Assembly (NCBI RefSeq): GCF_002257565.1
Contig: NZ_CP022736.1
Coordinates: 2,418,001-2,482,000 of the forward strand
Reading direction: 5' to 3'
DNA: 64,000 nt
DNA from: Herbaspirillum sp. meg3
Lineage (GTDB): Bacteria; Pseudomonadota; Gammaproteobacteria; Burkholderiales; Burkholderiaceae_D
In this document: positions 8,053-17,216 of the stretch, piece by piece
How the letters are laid out: each line of letters begins with the position of its first letter
How positions within the stretch are numbered: position 1 is the stretch's first letter
Position numbers and translations under genes: made by a program
The notes under the pieces: generated by a model
What the model was told of the DNA's origin: nothing
What the model saw: only the letters and a program-made list of their open reading frames with translations
Databases searched by the model: none

Positions 8053-9190
8053 GAGCGAGGTCAATCTTTTCTCCTTCTACGTAGACTTCTTTTAATTTGA
8101 ACTGGCGATCGAACACCAGGATGTCGGCAAAACAGCCGGGCTTGAGGCGGCCGCGTTCCTTGACGCCGAGATAGTCGGCCGGATAGGTCGACGTGCGCAG
8201 GGAGGCTTCGGAGACGTCGAGGCCCATGGCGATCAGATTGCGCAGCGCCTGATCCATGGTCAGTGTGCTGCCGGCCAGCGTGCCGTCGGCGAGGCGTACG
8301 CCGCCTGCGCATTTGTGGACGACCTGGCGGCCCAGCGTGTAGTCGCCGTCAGGCATGCCGGCAGCGGCGGTGGAGTCAGTGACGCAATACAGACGAGGGA
8401 TGGCGCGCAAGGCTGCGCGAATCGCGCCCGGATGCACATGCAGCATGTCGGGAATCAGTTCGGCGTATTCGGCATGCGCCATCGCCGCGCCGGCCATGCC
8501 GGGTTCGCGATGATGGAAGCCGCTCATGGCGTTAAACAGATGGGTAAAGCCGGCTGCGCCGTTCTTGAGCGCGGCGACGCCATCGTCGTAGGTACCCAGC
8601 GTATGGCCGATCTGCACCAGCATGCCGGCGGTGGTCAGGGTACGCACCAGTTCCAGATGGCCATCGACTTCAGGCGCGATAGTGATCAGTTTTATCGGGG
8701 CAAAGCTGGCCAGCCAGTCGACTTGTTCCAGCGTCGCTTCGACGGCAAAGTCGGGTTGCGCGCCGAGCTTTCCGGGGTTGATGTAGGGGCCTTCCAGATG
8801 CACGCCGAGGATGCGCGCGCGGCCGCTGCCTGGTTCGCGCTTGCGGCTGGCGCTGCCGATGGCTTTGAGTGCAACTTCCAGTTCTTCCAGCGGCGCGGTC
8901 ATGGTGGTGGCGAGCAGGCTGGTGGTGCCGTGCCGGGCGTGCAGGCGGGCAATCACATCGACGGCGTCGCCGCCTTCCATGATGTCCTTGCCGCCGCCGC
9001 CATGCACGTGCAGATCGATGAAGCCGGGCAGGATGTAATCGCCGTCGTTGGCATGCGGTGAACCGTCGACCGGCTCATGATCGAGCGCGTGCCCATCGAT
9101 ATTGCAGATCAGGTCGCCGAAGTTGATGGCACCGTTGATCCAGCCATGCGGCGTGAGCACGTTGCCGCGGACTTGGGTAATGGAGGACAT
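8045..9190 (-). CDS. nagA: N-acetylglucosamine-6-phosphate deacetylase
   Basis: A 381-residue amidohydrolase-superfamily enzyme removing acetate from GlcNAc6P to give GlcN6P. Visible metal and catalytic signatures in order are GFIDLHVHGGGG (HxH), HLEGPYINP (metal Glu), IGHTLG, THLFNAMSG and CVTDSTAAAG with the catalytic Asp. The ATG at 9190 is preceded by a GGAGAAAA site; the longer open frame to 9331 runs into the kinase gene. It sits between the GlcNAc kinase (11 bp upstream) and the SIS deaminase (8-bp overlap), giving the consecutive kinase, deacetylase and deaminase order of GlcNAc catabolism. Confidence 0.93.
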   Translation of the reverse strand: MSSITQVRGNVLTPHGWINGAINFGDLICNIDGHALDHEPVDGSPHANDGDYILPGFIDLHVHGGGGKDIMEGGDAVDVIARLHARHGTTSLLATTMTAPLEELEVALKAIGSASRKREPGSGRARILGVHLEGPYINPGKLGAQPDFAVEATLEQVDWLASFAPIKLITIAPEVDGHLELVRTLTTAGMLVQIGHTLGTYDDGVAALKNGAAGFTHLFNAMSGFHHREPGMAGAAMAHAEYAELIPDMLHVHPGAIRAALRAIPRLYCVTDSTAAAGMPDGDYTLGRQVVHKCAGGVRLADGTLAGSTLTMDQALRNLIAMGLDVSEASLRTSTYPADYLGVKERGRLKPGCFADILVFDRQFKLKEVYVEGEKIDLAHA

Positions 9191-9201
9191 GGTTTTCTCC
9201 G

Positions 9202-10113
9202 TCAAGAAAGTATCAGGCTCTTGCGCACCAGCAGCAAAGCGCCGTCGGCGGAATCCGCCAACGGCGGCGTGATGCGCTGTTGCAGCGCCGGTGAAAAATA
9301 AGTTTGCAGAGCGGCCGCCAGGCCACCGCACAGCGCCAGCGGCAATTGCTGCTCTGGATCGAGCGTCGCGGCCATCAGTTCGAGTTCGGCCGCAGCTTGG
9401 ACGAGGATGTTACGGGCAGCGGGATCGTTGTCTGCATGCGCAATCACCAATCGTGCCAGCCTGGCAAAGGCGGCCTGATCGGCTTGCGAGAGCCAGTCGA
9501 GTACGACATCGCGCTCAGCGCGTCCAGGCATATTGCTGGCGCCGTCGGTCTCGCAAAACGCCACTGTGGCAGCCGACAGCGCGCCATGCGGCGCACGGCC
9601 GTCGACGACGTGTTGCGCGTGGTTGATGGCGCGCAAGCCCATCCAGGCGCCGCTGGCGTCGTCACCGGAAGGAAAGCCCCAGCCATCCACCACGCGTTCG
9701 CTGCCGTCTGCATACAAGGCCACGCCGATGGTGCCGGTGCCGACCGCGATGATGGCGCCGGTCTTGCCCTGATGCGCTCCGAGCAAGGTCGTGGTGGCGT
9801 CGCTTGCCAATTGCAGTGCACCGAACGCGGGGGCTTTGGCGCGAAAATCTTCTGCCCATTGCGCCACATTGAATCCGGCCACGCCCATGCCCGCCGCCAG
9901 TTTCCTGAATGGCGGCATAGCTACCCCTGCGTTGGAAAAGGCTCTTTGCAGCGTCGTCAGGATGGCGTCCCAGGCTGTTGCTGCGCCATTGCGCAGCGCC
10001 GAGCCGGCGCCGACTGCTTCGCCCAGCAAGCTGCCGTCGGCACGAACGACGCGCACCAGTGTCTTGGTACCGCCGCCATCCACGCCGATCAGATAGTCAT
10101 ACGCCTGGTCCAT
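9202..10113 (-). CDS. BadF/BadG/BcrA/BcrD-type ATPase, probable N-acetylglucosamine kinase
   Basis: A 303-residue protein of the acetate/sugar kinase-Hsp70-actin fold. The phosphate-1 motif VDGGGTKT is at residues 11-18, AVGTGTIG is the phosphate-2 loop, and GWGFPSGDDASGAWMG is typical of the BadF-like kinases related to eukaryotic NagK. It probably phosphorylates imported GlcNAc or a related amino sugar with ATP to feed NagA, consistent with an ABC importer, which does not phosphorylate its cargo. It is 28 bp downstream of the transporter ATPase and 11 bp upstream of nagA in the same operon. Confidence 0.85.
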   Translation of the reverse strand: MDQAYDYLIGVDGGGTKTLVRVVRADGSLLGEAVGAGSALRNGAATAWDAILTTLQRAFSNAGVAMPPFRKLAAGMGVAGFNVAQWAEDFRAKAPAFGALQLASDATTTLLGAHQGKTGAIIAVGTGTIGVALYADGSERVVDGWGFPSGDDASGAWMGLRAINHAQHVVDGRAPHGALSAATVAFCETDGASNMPGRAERDVVLDWLSQADQAAFARLARLVIAHADNDPAARNILVQAAAELELMAATLDPEQQLPLALCGGLAAALQTYFSPALQQRITPPLADSADGALLLVRKSLILS

Positions 10114-10141
10114 GCATTGCTCCGTTGTTGGTTCTTGGCGA

Positions 10142-11287
<1,146 letters not shown>

Positions 11288-11309
11288 GATTTGCCTTGCG
11301 TATGTTGGA

Positions 11310-12224
11310 TTACTTCACTGCGCCGGCCGTCAAGCCGCGGATCAACTGGCGCGAGAACAGCGTGTACAAGATCAGGATCGGGATGACCGCCATCGACAGC
11401 GCCGCCAGTACCGAATTCCAGTCGGTGGCGTATTGGCCGATGAACTGCTGCACACCGAGCGTGACGGTCTTGGTCTGATCGCCGGGAGCGAGAATCAGTG
11501 GAAACCACAGGTCGTTCCAGGCCGGGATCATGGTGAATACCGCGACGGTGGCGATGGCCGGCCGGATCAGCGGCAGGATCACCTGGAAGAAGATCGTGAA
11601 TTCACCGACACCGTCGCAGCGCGCGGCGTCTTTCAATTCCGTCGGAATCTGGCGAATGAACTCCGACAGGATCATCACCGCCAGCGGCAGGCCTTGCGCC
11701 GTGTAGACCAGGATCAGCGCCGTACGGGTGTTGATCAGATCCAGCGCCACCACGAGTTGCAGAATGGAGACCGTGCCGAGGCGTATCGGAATCATGATGC
11801 CGATGGCCATGAACAGCGTCATCAGGCGATTGCCGCGGAATTTGTATTCCGACAGCGCCCATCCCGCCATCGCGCCGAACAGGACGATCAGCAGCAGGGA
11901 GCCAAGTGTGACGATCAGGCTATTACCGAAGTACAGCAGAAAGTTGGTGTTCGACAGCACTTTGTGAAAGCCGATCAGCGAGAAACTCTCCGCCGTCGGG
12001 AACGCCATCGGGTTATCGAAAATCGCCTGCCGCGACTTCACCGAATTCATCAGGATCAGCGCTATCGGAAACAGCGCGATCACCCCATACAGGCATAGCA
12101 CGATATGTACCCAGATGTGACCAGCCGGCCCGAAACTGCGCTGGATTAAAGAAGGGCCGCGCCTGGTTGATGTCTTTACGGTTTTGCTGTCTGTTGCCAG
12201 TGCGATGGAAGAAGTAGAAGTCAT
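11310..12224 (-). CDS. Sugar ABC transporter permease (MalG-like)
   Basis: A 304-residue inner-membrane permease with six predicted helices and the EAA-type coupling loop (EFIRQIPTELKDAARCDG) that contacts the ATPase. It has a Ser/Thr-rich cytoplasmic N-terminus of ~35 residues. It forms the heterodimeric channel with the MalF-like protein encoded 9 bp upstream. In this context the cargo is likely GlcNAc or chitobiose, as in NgcFG systems, but the specificity is inferred from neighbours. Confidence 0.9.
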   Translation of the reverse strand: MTSTSSIALATDSKTVKTSTRRGPSLIQRSFGPAGHIWVHIVLCLYGVIALFPIALILMNSVKSRQAIFDNPMAFPTAESFSLIGFHKVLSNTNFLLYFGNSLIVTLGSLLLIVLFGAMAGWALSEYKFRGNRLMTLFMAIGIMIPIRLGTVSILQLVVALDLINTRTALILVYTAQGLPLAVMILSEFIRQIPTELKDAARCDGVGEFTIFFQVILPLIRPAIATVAVFTMIPAWNDLWFPLILAPGDQTKTVTLGVQQFIGQYATDWNSVLAALSMAVIPILILYTLFSRQLIRGLTAGAVK

Positions 12225-12233
12225 CGCGATTCC

Positions 12234-13148
12234 TTAAAGCTCGTAACGGGTCAGCTTGCGCTGCACCAGATAAAAATACGTACCGACGCCGGCCAGGATC
12301 ACCAGGAACATCAATGTCGCAACTGCTGCACCCATGGTCGGGCTGCCGACTTGCGCCTGGTAGCCGAAGAAGGTGCGATAGAAGAAGGTGCCCAGCAAAT
12401 CGCTGGAATAATTCGGCCCGGCCAGTGCTCCCTTGACCGAATAGATCAGATCGAAGGCATTGAAGTTGGCGACGAAGGTGAGGATGGTGACCAGTCCCAG
12501 CGTCGGCCAGATCAGCGGCAGCTTGATCTGCCAGAAGATGCGCATGGCACTGGCGCCTTCTGCATGGGCGGCTTCCAGAACTTCTTCGGGGACTGCCAGC
12601 AAGGCGGCGTAGATCAACATCATCGGGATGCCGATGTATTGCCACACCGAGATCAGCGAGAGCGTGAACAGCGCAGTCGATTCCTGGCCCAAAAAGGGCG
12701 CGAAATAATCGCCGAGACCGACCAGCGTCATGAGCTTTTCGCCGACGCCCCACAGCGGAGAAATGATCAACTGCCAGATGAAGCCGATGATCACCACCGA
12801 CAACAAGGTCGGCAGGAAAATCAGGGTGCGGTAAGTCCGCGCACCACGCAGGCCCTTGAGGCTGAACAACGTCGCCAGCAGCAGGCCGATGGGATTTTGC
12901 AGCAGCATGTGGATGCAGAAGAACTTGACGTTGTTCCACATCGCATTCCAGAAAGCGGTCGACCAGTCGGCGTCGAACAGGATGGTGCGGTAGTTGTCGA
13001 GGCCGACAAAGCTATGCACGCCGGCGTCGTTGGCGGTATAGAAGCCAAGGCGCAGCGTATCCAGCAAAGGCAGGGCGCTGAACAGGGAATAGATAATGAC
13101 CGCCGGCGCCAGGAAGACGACGATGTGCCAGGGACGAGCTGTTTTCAC
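12234..13148 (-). CDS. Sugar ABC transporter permease (MalF-like)
   Basis: A 304-residue permease with six predicted helices, starting MKTARPWHIVVFLAPAVIIY, and an EAA-like loop (VPEEVLEAAHAEGASAMRIF). It partners the MalG-like permease 9 bp downstream. It is separated from the binding-protein gene upstream by 249 bp that contain a long imperfect inverted repeat, which may lower the amount of transcript for the membrane components relative to the binding protein. Confidence 0.9.
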   Translation of the reverse strand: MKTARPWHIVVFLAPAVIIYSLFSALPLLDTLRLGFYTANDAGVHSFVGLDNYRTILFDADWSTAFWNAMWNNVKFFCIHMLLQNPIGLLLATLFSLKGLRGARTYRTLIFLPTLLSVVIIGFIWQLIISPLWGVGEKLMTLVGLGDYFAPFLGQESTALFTLSLISVWQYIGIPMMLIYAALLAVPEEVLEAAHAEGASAMRIFWQIKLPLIWPTLGLVTILTFVANFNAFDLIYSVKGALAGPNYSSDLLGTFFYRTFFGYQAQVGSPTMGAAVATLMFLVILAGVGTYFYLVQRKLTRYEL

Positions 13149-13245
13149 TGCAACTCCTAGTATGAAGCATGCGAATCCCGGCGCAGAACGATGAAGTGTC
13201 TGGCCGGTTCAGATCTCAAATACGGTTGATGCACCGTAACCTGCT

Positions 13246-13391
13246 TACGATCTGTAGTGAGAGGCCATCAGCCGGTGGCGGCCGGAGCACAGCTCAGTTG
13301 AAACCCTTGGAATGTACTTCAGTACATGAGGATTCCGAGCACCGCCCAAGGATTGCCATTTCGCGGATCATGGCCTCGCAGTAAGATCGTA
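13246..13391. repeat. 146-bp imperfect inverted repeat inside the amino-sugar operon
   Basis: The outer ends are TACGATCT (13246-13253) and AGATCGTA (13384-13391), followed inward by near-matching GAGGCCAT and ATGGCCTC segments. The centre is ATGTACTTCAGTACAT (13312-13327), flanked by GGAAT and ATTCC. The arms are imperfect between ends and centre, suggesting a large cruciform or RNA stem. It fills the gap between the binding-protein stop and the first permease. The shape recalls dispersed extragenic repeats of betaproteobacteria; whether it is repeated in the genome cannot be seen here. Confidence 0.6.
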
Positions 13392-13397
13392 TGCAGG

Positions 13398-14669
13398 TTA
13401 TTGCTGTGGCTTGTACCACTTGGCGAAGCCGGTCTGGATCTTGGTGGCAGCGTCCTTCGGCGTCATCTTGCCGTTCAAGACCTGAGCGTTGACGTTCCAC
13501 ATTTCGTTTTCCATGCTTGGCGTGCCACGGTTCAGGATCTGCGAGTTGACACGGATGGTCGACGAGCAGGACTTGCGCCAGTCGATCATCTGCTTGGCGA
13601 TCGGATCCTTGACCGAGATCAGGTGGTTCGACAACGAGAAGAAGCCGGTGACCTTGTTGGTGTAGATGTCGGCAAATTCTTGCGAGCCCAGCCATGCCAA
13701 AAACTTGTAGGCGTCTTCCTTGTTCTTGGATTTCTTGTTCACGCCCATGCCGATGTCGTTGTGGTCGGAGATGTAGCAAGCGTCGCCGGCCTTCGGCACG
13801 GGCGGCGGGAACACACCCAGTTCCAGCTTGGCGTTGGCATTGGCGTTGAAGTAGGCGATGTCCCACGAACCGGCGGCATATACAGCGCCCTGGCCGAGTG
13901 CAAACATGTTCTGGCTGTCGCCGTAGGTTTGCGCCGATGCACCCTTGGACAGATACTTGCCGAGCTTGGCTTCATATTCCCAGGCAGCCAGGAATTGCGG
14001 GTCGGTGAATTTGGCTTTGCCGGCGATCAGCGCCTTGCGGCCGGTTTCGCCCTTCCAGTAGTTGGGGCCGACGCCGGTGAACAGCACCTGATGTGCTTCC
14101 CATTGATCGGCGGTACCGAGCACCAGCGGAGTGTACTTGCCGCCTGCCTTGACGGTTTCCAGCAGCTTGAGGAATTCAGCTTCCGTCTTGGGCGGCTGCA
14201 GGTTCATTTCCTTGAAGATCTTCTGGTTGTACAGGAAGCCGTGCATCACGGATGCGATCGGCATACAGAAGGTGTCTTTGCCGTCATCGGTCTGCCATGC
14301 GACCTTGGACGATGACGGGAAGGACTCCATGCCGGCCTTGCCGTCCAGTTTTTCCAGATGGCCCTTGTTGTAGAGCGACAGCGAAACGTCGAACGGGCGG
14401 CAGGCAACCAGATCGCCCGCAGTGCCACCGGCCAGACGCGCGGTCAGGCTGGAGTCGTATTCGGTTGGTGCGGTCGGCGAGAATTTGACGGTGATGCCGG
14501 GGTTCTTTTTTTGGAAGGCCGGAATCAGGACGTTTTCCCACAGCGCCAGATCGTCGACGCGCCAGCTTTCAATGGTCAGCGTGCCGGCCTGCGCATTGCC
14601 GCCTGCCAGTGCGAGCAGCACGGCGCTGCTGAGGGTAGCGAGAGCGAGGGCTTTTTTTACGGTTTGCAT
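13398..14669 (-). CDS. Sugar ABC transporter substrate-binding protein (family 1)
   Basis: A 423-residue periplasmic binding protein. A signal peptide ends at GGNAQA-G (~28), giving a mature start TLTIESWRVDD. The family-1 extracellular solute-binding signature includes WENVLIPAFQKKNPGI, LYNKGHLEKLD, FLYNQKIFKE, and the C-terminal hinge segments. The start at 14669 has GGAGACC upstream; a longer open frame to 14774 has no signal peptide at its start. It captures the cargo for the two permeases. It is the first gene of the minus-strand operon and faces the orphan binding protein and two-component genes across a 414-bp divergent region. Confidence 0.92.
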   Translation of the reverse strand: MQTVKKALALATLSSAVLLALAGGNAQAGTLTIESWRVDDLALWENVLIPAFQKKNPGITVKFSPTAPTEYDSSLTARLAGGTAGDLVACRPFDVSLSLYNKGHLEKLDGKAGMESFPSSSKVAWQTDDGKDTFCMPIASVMHGFLYNQKIFKEMNLQPPKTEAEFLKLLETVKAGGKYTPLVLGTADQWEAHQVLFTGVGPNYWKGETGRKALIAGKAKFTDPQFLAAWEYEAKLGKYLSKGASAQTYGDSQNMFALGQGAVYAAGSWDIAYFNANANAKLELGVFPPPVPKAGDACYISDHNDIGMGVNKKSKNKEDAYKFLAWLGSQEFADIYTNKVTGFFSLSNHLISVKDPIAKQMIDWRKSCSSTIRVNSQILNRGTPSMENEMWNVNAQVLNGKMTPKDAATKIQTGFAKWYKPQQ

Positions 14670-14871
14670 CAAAGGTCTCCTAATGGTGTTTTTGCATTGA
14701 TGGTGGGAGGTGGCCGCTCTGAGCTTCCCCAAAAAAAGTCCGCAATTGCAGAGCCAGCGCCGCGACAGTAGCACCGGAGAAAATGTGATGCGAGCATTTG
14801 GAATTGCTGCCAGAAATACTTGGTAAGTAATTGATTTAATTGATGAATAATAAAAACTGCAACGATGTTGG

Positions 14872-14887
14872 ATTACATATATTTACA
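14872..14887 (+). promoter_or_regulatory. Direct-repeat motif, copy 1 (candidate response-regulator site)
   Basis: ATTACATATATTTACA contains two TTACA elements with starts 10 bp apart. A copy matching at 14 of 16 positions occurs at 14981-14996 in the same orientation. Head-to-tail repeats about one helical turn apart are the usual target of OmpR/PhoB-type regulators such as the one encoded at 16501. Confidence 0.5.
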
Positions 14888-14980
14888 GAGCGGCGGAGGG
14901 GTTCTCAGGTTGCGCCCATGGCATCGGGGCATACGGCTTTGTAAGGCGGGAGATCGGGTAAACAGGAAACTAAATAAAAC

Positions 14981-14996
14981 ATTACATTTCTTTACA
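14981..14996 (+). promoter_or_regulatory. Direct-repeat motif, copy 2 (candidate response-regulator site)
   Basis: ATTACATTTCTTTACA, again TTACA-N5-TTACA. It is 88 bases upstream of the ATG of the orphan binding protein and 109 bases from copy 1, so either the divergent sugar operon or the two-component operon could be the target. Confidence 0.5.
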
Positions 14997-15083
14997 AAAC
15001 GTGAATCCAATTAATGTTCTTATCGCGTGGTGACGGTGACTTGGGCTATAGTCACACGCGCTCTGGAGACGCAAGAAAACATA

Positions 15084-16439
15084 ATGATAAAAATGACAAG
15101 GCTCATGATGGGAGAGGCAACGCTGCGCGCAGTGGGCGTCGCTGGCGTGGCATATGTCTTGGCGCTTGCTTTGCTGTCGCCGGTTTTTGCCGCACCGCCG
15201 ATGCCGTCTGTACCGCCTGCTGCATCTGCGAGCAGCAGTGCAGGATCTTCGCTGCAGGTGCTGCACTGGTGGACATCCGCCGGTGAACGCAAGGCAGTCG
15301 GCGTACTGATCAACAAGCTGGCTGAACAGAACATCCAATGGCGCGATTTCGCCATTCCAGGTGGTGCCGGCATCGGCGCCGGCAAGGTATTGAAAAGCAT
15401 GGTGCTGGCCGGCCATGCGCCGGAAGTGACGCAATTGAACGGCGTGATCTTCGGCGAGTGGGCGGATCTTGGTTTGCTGCTGGAGCTTGACACTGTGGCG
15501 ACGCAGGGCAACTGGCAAAAGCTGCTGTTTCCGACGGCATGGTCGCTTCTGAACAATCACGGTCATGTGGTTGCGGCACCGTTGGGCATTCATCGCATCA
15601 ACAATCTGTACTACAACATTGCAGTGTTCAACCGGCTGGGATTGCGCCCGCCGCGTAGCTGGGACGAGTTTGAGCAGGTTGCGGCCAAGCTGAAGCAGGC
15701 CGGTATCACACCATTGGCGCAGAGCAGTGAATCATGGCAGGTGGCGACATTGTTCGAAACGCTGGTACTGGCCGAAAGCGGGCCGGCGTATTACCGCGAA
15801 TTATTCGTAGACCTTAGTCCGCGTGCCTTTGCCGATGCGCGCTTGTTGCATGCATTGAAACGTTTGCGCAACCTCAAACAGGTAATGCAATTGCCGGTGC
15901 GGGAGCGGGCATGGACGGAAATAGCACATCAACTGGCGGACGGCGAAGCGGGTATGTTCATCATGGGCGACTGGGCCAAGGGCGATTTCAACGCCTGGGG
16001 CTTGAGCGCCGATCAGCAGTTTGGTTGTGCTGCCGTGCCGGGTACGGCCGATTACCATTTGTATAGCATCGACACGCTGGCGATGTTTGCCGATGACTAT
16101 TCGCATCAGTCTGCACAGGAAGTGCTGGCACAAATTGCAATGTCGCCCGCGGTGCAATCCGACTACAATAAATTTAAGGGTGCGATCCCGGTATGGCGTT
16201 CGCCGGACACCAGCAAGATGGACAGTTGCTCGCTCAATTCGTGGCGGACGTTCAGCAAGGGCGCCGCGTTTCAGGCGCCAAGTCTGGTGCACCGCATGGC
16301 GACCGATGAAACCACCAAGGACGCCATCGTCGCCGAGCTGCGGCGATTCTTTGTCGATGACCAAATTTCTGAAGCGGAGGTGCAGCGCAAGTTGGCCTCC
16401 ATCGCACGGGCACTGTCGCGCACCGGAAAAGTGGAATAG
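15084..16439 (+). CDS. Orphan sugar-binding protein (GtsA-like), upstream of a two-component system
   Basis: About 451 residues from the ATG at 15084. A positively charged start and a hydrophobic segment ending PVFA-A give a signal peptide. The mature part resembles the Pseudomonas glucose/mannose binding protein GtsA: LQVLHWWTSAGERKAV, WRDFAIPGGAG, HAPEVTQLNG, PLGIHRINNLYYN, GEAGMFIMGDWAKGDF and YSIDTLAMF. No permease or ATPase genes accompany it; instead a response regulator and histidine kinase follow after 61 bp. It may present a sugar to the kinase or serve a transporter encoded elsewhere. A start at GTG 15027 is possible but gives no proper signal peptide. A small CCGAC/GTCGG hairpin follows the stop (16441-16456). 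Confidence 0.85.
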   Translation: MIKMTRLMMGEATLRAVGVAGVAYVLALALLSPVFAAPPMPSVPPAASASSSAGSSLQVLHWWTSAGERKAVGVLINKLAEQNIQWRDFAIPGGAGIGAGKVLKSMVLAGHAPEVTQLNGVIFGEWADLGLLLELDTVATQGNWQKLLFPTAWSLLNNHGHVVAAPLGIHRINNLYYNIAVFNRLGLRPPRSWDEFEQVAAKLKQAGITPLAQSSESWQVATLFETLVLAESGPAYYRELFVDLSPRAFADARLLHALKRLRNLKQVMQLPVRERAWTEIAHQLADGEAGMFIMGDWAKGDFNAWGLSADQQFGCAAVPGTADYHLYSIDTLAMFADDYSHQSAQEVLAQIAMSPAVQSDYNKFKGAIPVWRSPDTSKMDSCSLNSWRTFSKGAAFQAPSLVHRMATDETTKDAIVAELRRFFVDDQISEAEVQRKLASIARALSRTGKVE

Positions 16440-16500
16440 GCCGACCACGTAGTCGGAACAAGTCAATCAGGTAAGCAAAGCACTAAGCAAACGAGTAACA

Positions 16501-17214
16501 ATGACCCGCAAAATCCTCATCGTCGACGACGACCAGAAAACCCGGACTCTCCTGAAAACCTATCTGGAGAAAAACCAGTATGAAGTGCGCCTGGCGCACA
16601 ACGGCGAAGCTTTTCTGGCGGAGTTTCAGCGCTACGCCGACGAGCTGTCGCTGGTGATTCTCGATGTCATGCTGCCGGACACCGACGGCTTTGCGCTGTG
16701 CAAGATCGTACGGCGCAAGTCGAATGTGCCGATCATCATGCTGACCGCCAGCTCGGACGAAACCGATCGCGTAGTCGGTCTGGAGCTGGGCGCCGACGAC
16801 TACATCGCCAAGCCTTACAGCCCGCGTGAACTGCTGGCGCGCATCAAGGCCATCCATCGCCGCACCGGTATCGATAATGCCGCGGCGCCACGCTTTTATC
16901 GCTTCGTTGGCTTCACTCTTGATACGGTGGAACGTACGTTGCTCGATAGCGCCGGGCAGGTGGTGGCGTTGACGGGGATGGACTATCAATTGCTGAAGTA
17001 TTTCGTCGAGCATCCGGGTGATGTACTGGATCGTAATGTGCTCAGCGAAGAAACCCGTGGCCGCGATTCCGGTCCTTTGGATCGCTCGCTCGACGTACAG
17101 ATCAGCAAGTTGCGCCTGCGTCTGAACGACGGCGGTAAGCAGCCGCATCTGATCAAGACGGTACGCGGCGCGGGTTATGTGTTCTCGGCCGATGTGACTG
17201 CGGCGTCGGTCTGA
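16501..17214 (+). CDS. OmpR-family response regulator
   Basis: A 237-residue regulator with an N-terminal receiver domain: acidic pocket VDDD (9-12), phospho-acceptor D55 in VILDVMLP, T82 and K104 in IAKPYS. A C-terminal OmpR/PhoB winged helix (about 135-232) carries LTGMDYQLLKYF and RSLDVQISKLRLRL and ends in IKTVRGAGYVF. It lies 2 bp before the kinase gene and is surely cotranscribed with it. By analogy to Pseudomonas GltR, which controls glucose uptake, it may regulate sugar transport genes, and two candidate direct-repeat sites lie in the divergent region upstream. Confidence 0.94.
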   Translation: MTRKILIVDDDQKTRTLLKTYLEKNQYEVRLAHNGEAFLAEFQRYADELSLVILDVMLPDTDGFALCKIVRRKSNVPIIMLTASSDETDRVVGLELGADDYIAKPYSPRELLARIKAIHRRTGIDNAAAPRFYRFVGFTLDTVERTLLDSAGQVVALTGMDYQLLKYFVEHPGDVLDRNVLSEETRGRDSGPLDRSLDVQISKLRLRLNDGGKQPHLIKTVRGAGYVFSADVTAASV

Positions 17215-17216
17215 CG

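Larger units (their letters stand above)
14670..15083. other. 414-bp AT-rich divergent intergenic region
   Basis: No gene is apparent. The region lies between the amino-sugar operon (minus) and the binding protein/two-component operon (plus) and should hold both promoters. It contains two near-identical 16-bp motifs, described separately, and an AT-rich stretch around 14820-14885. Confidence 0.7.
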
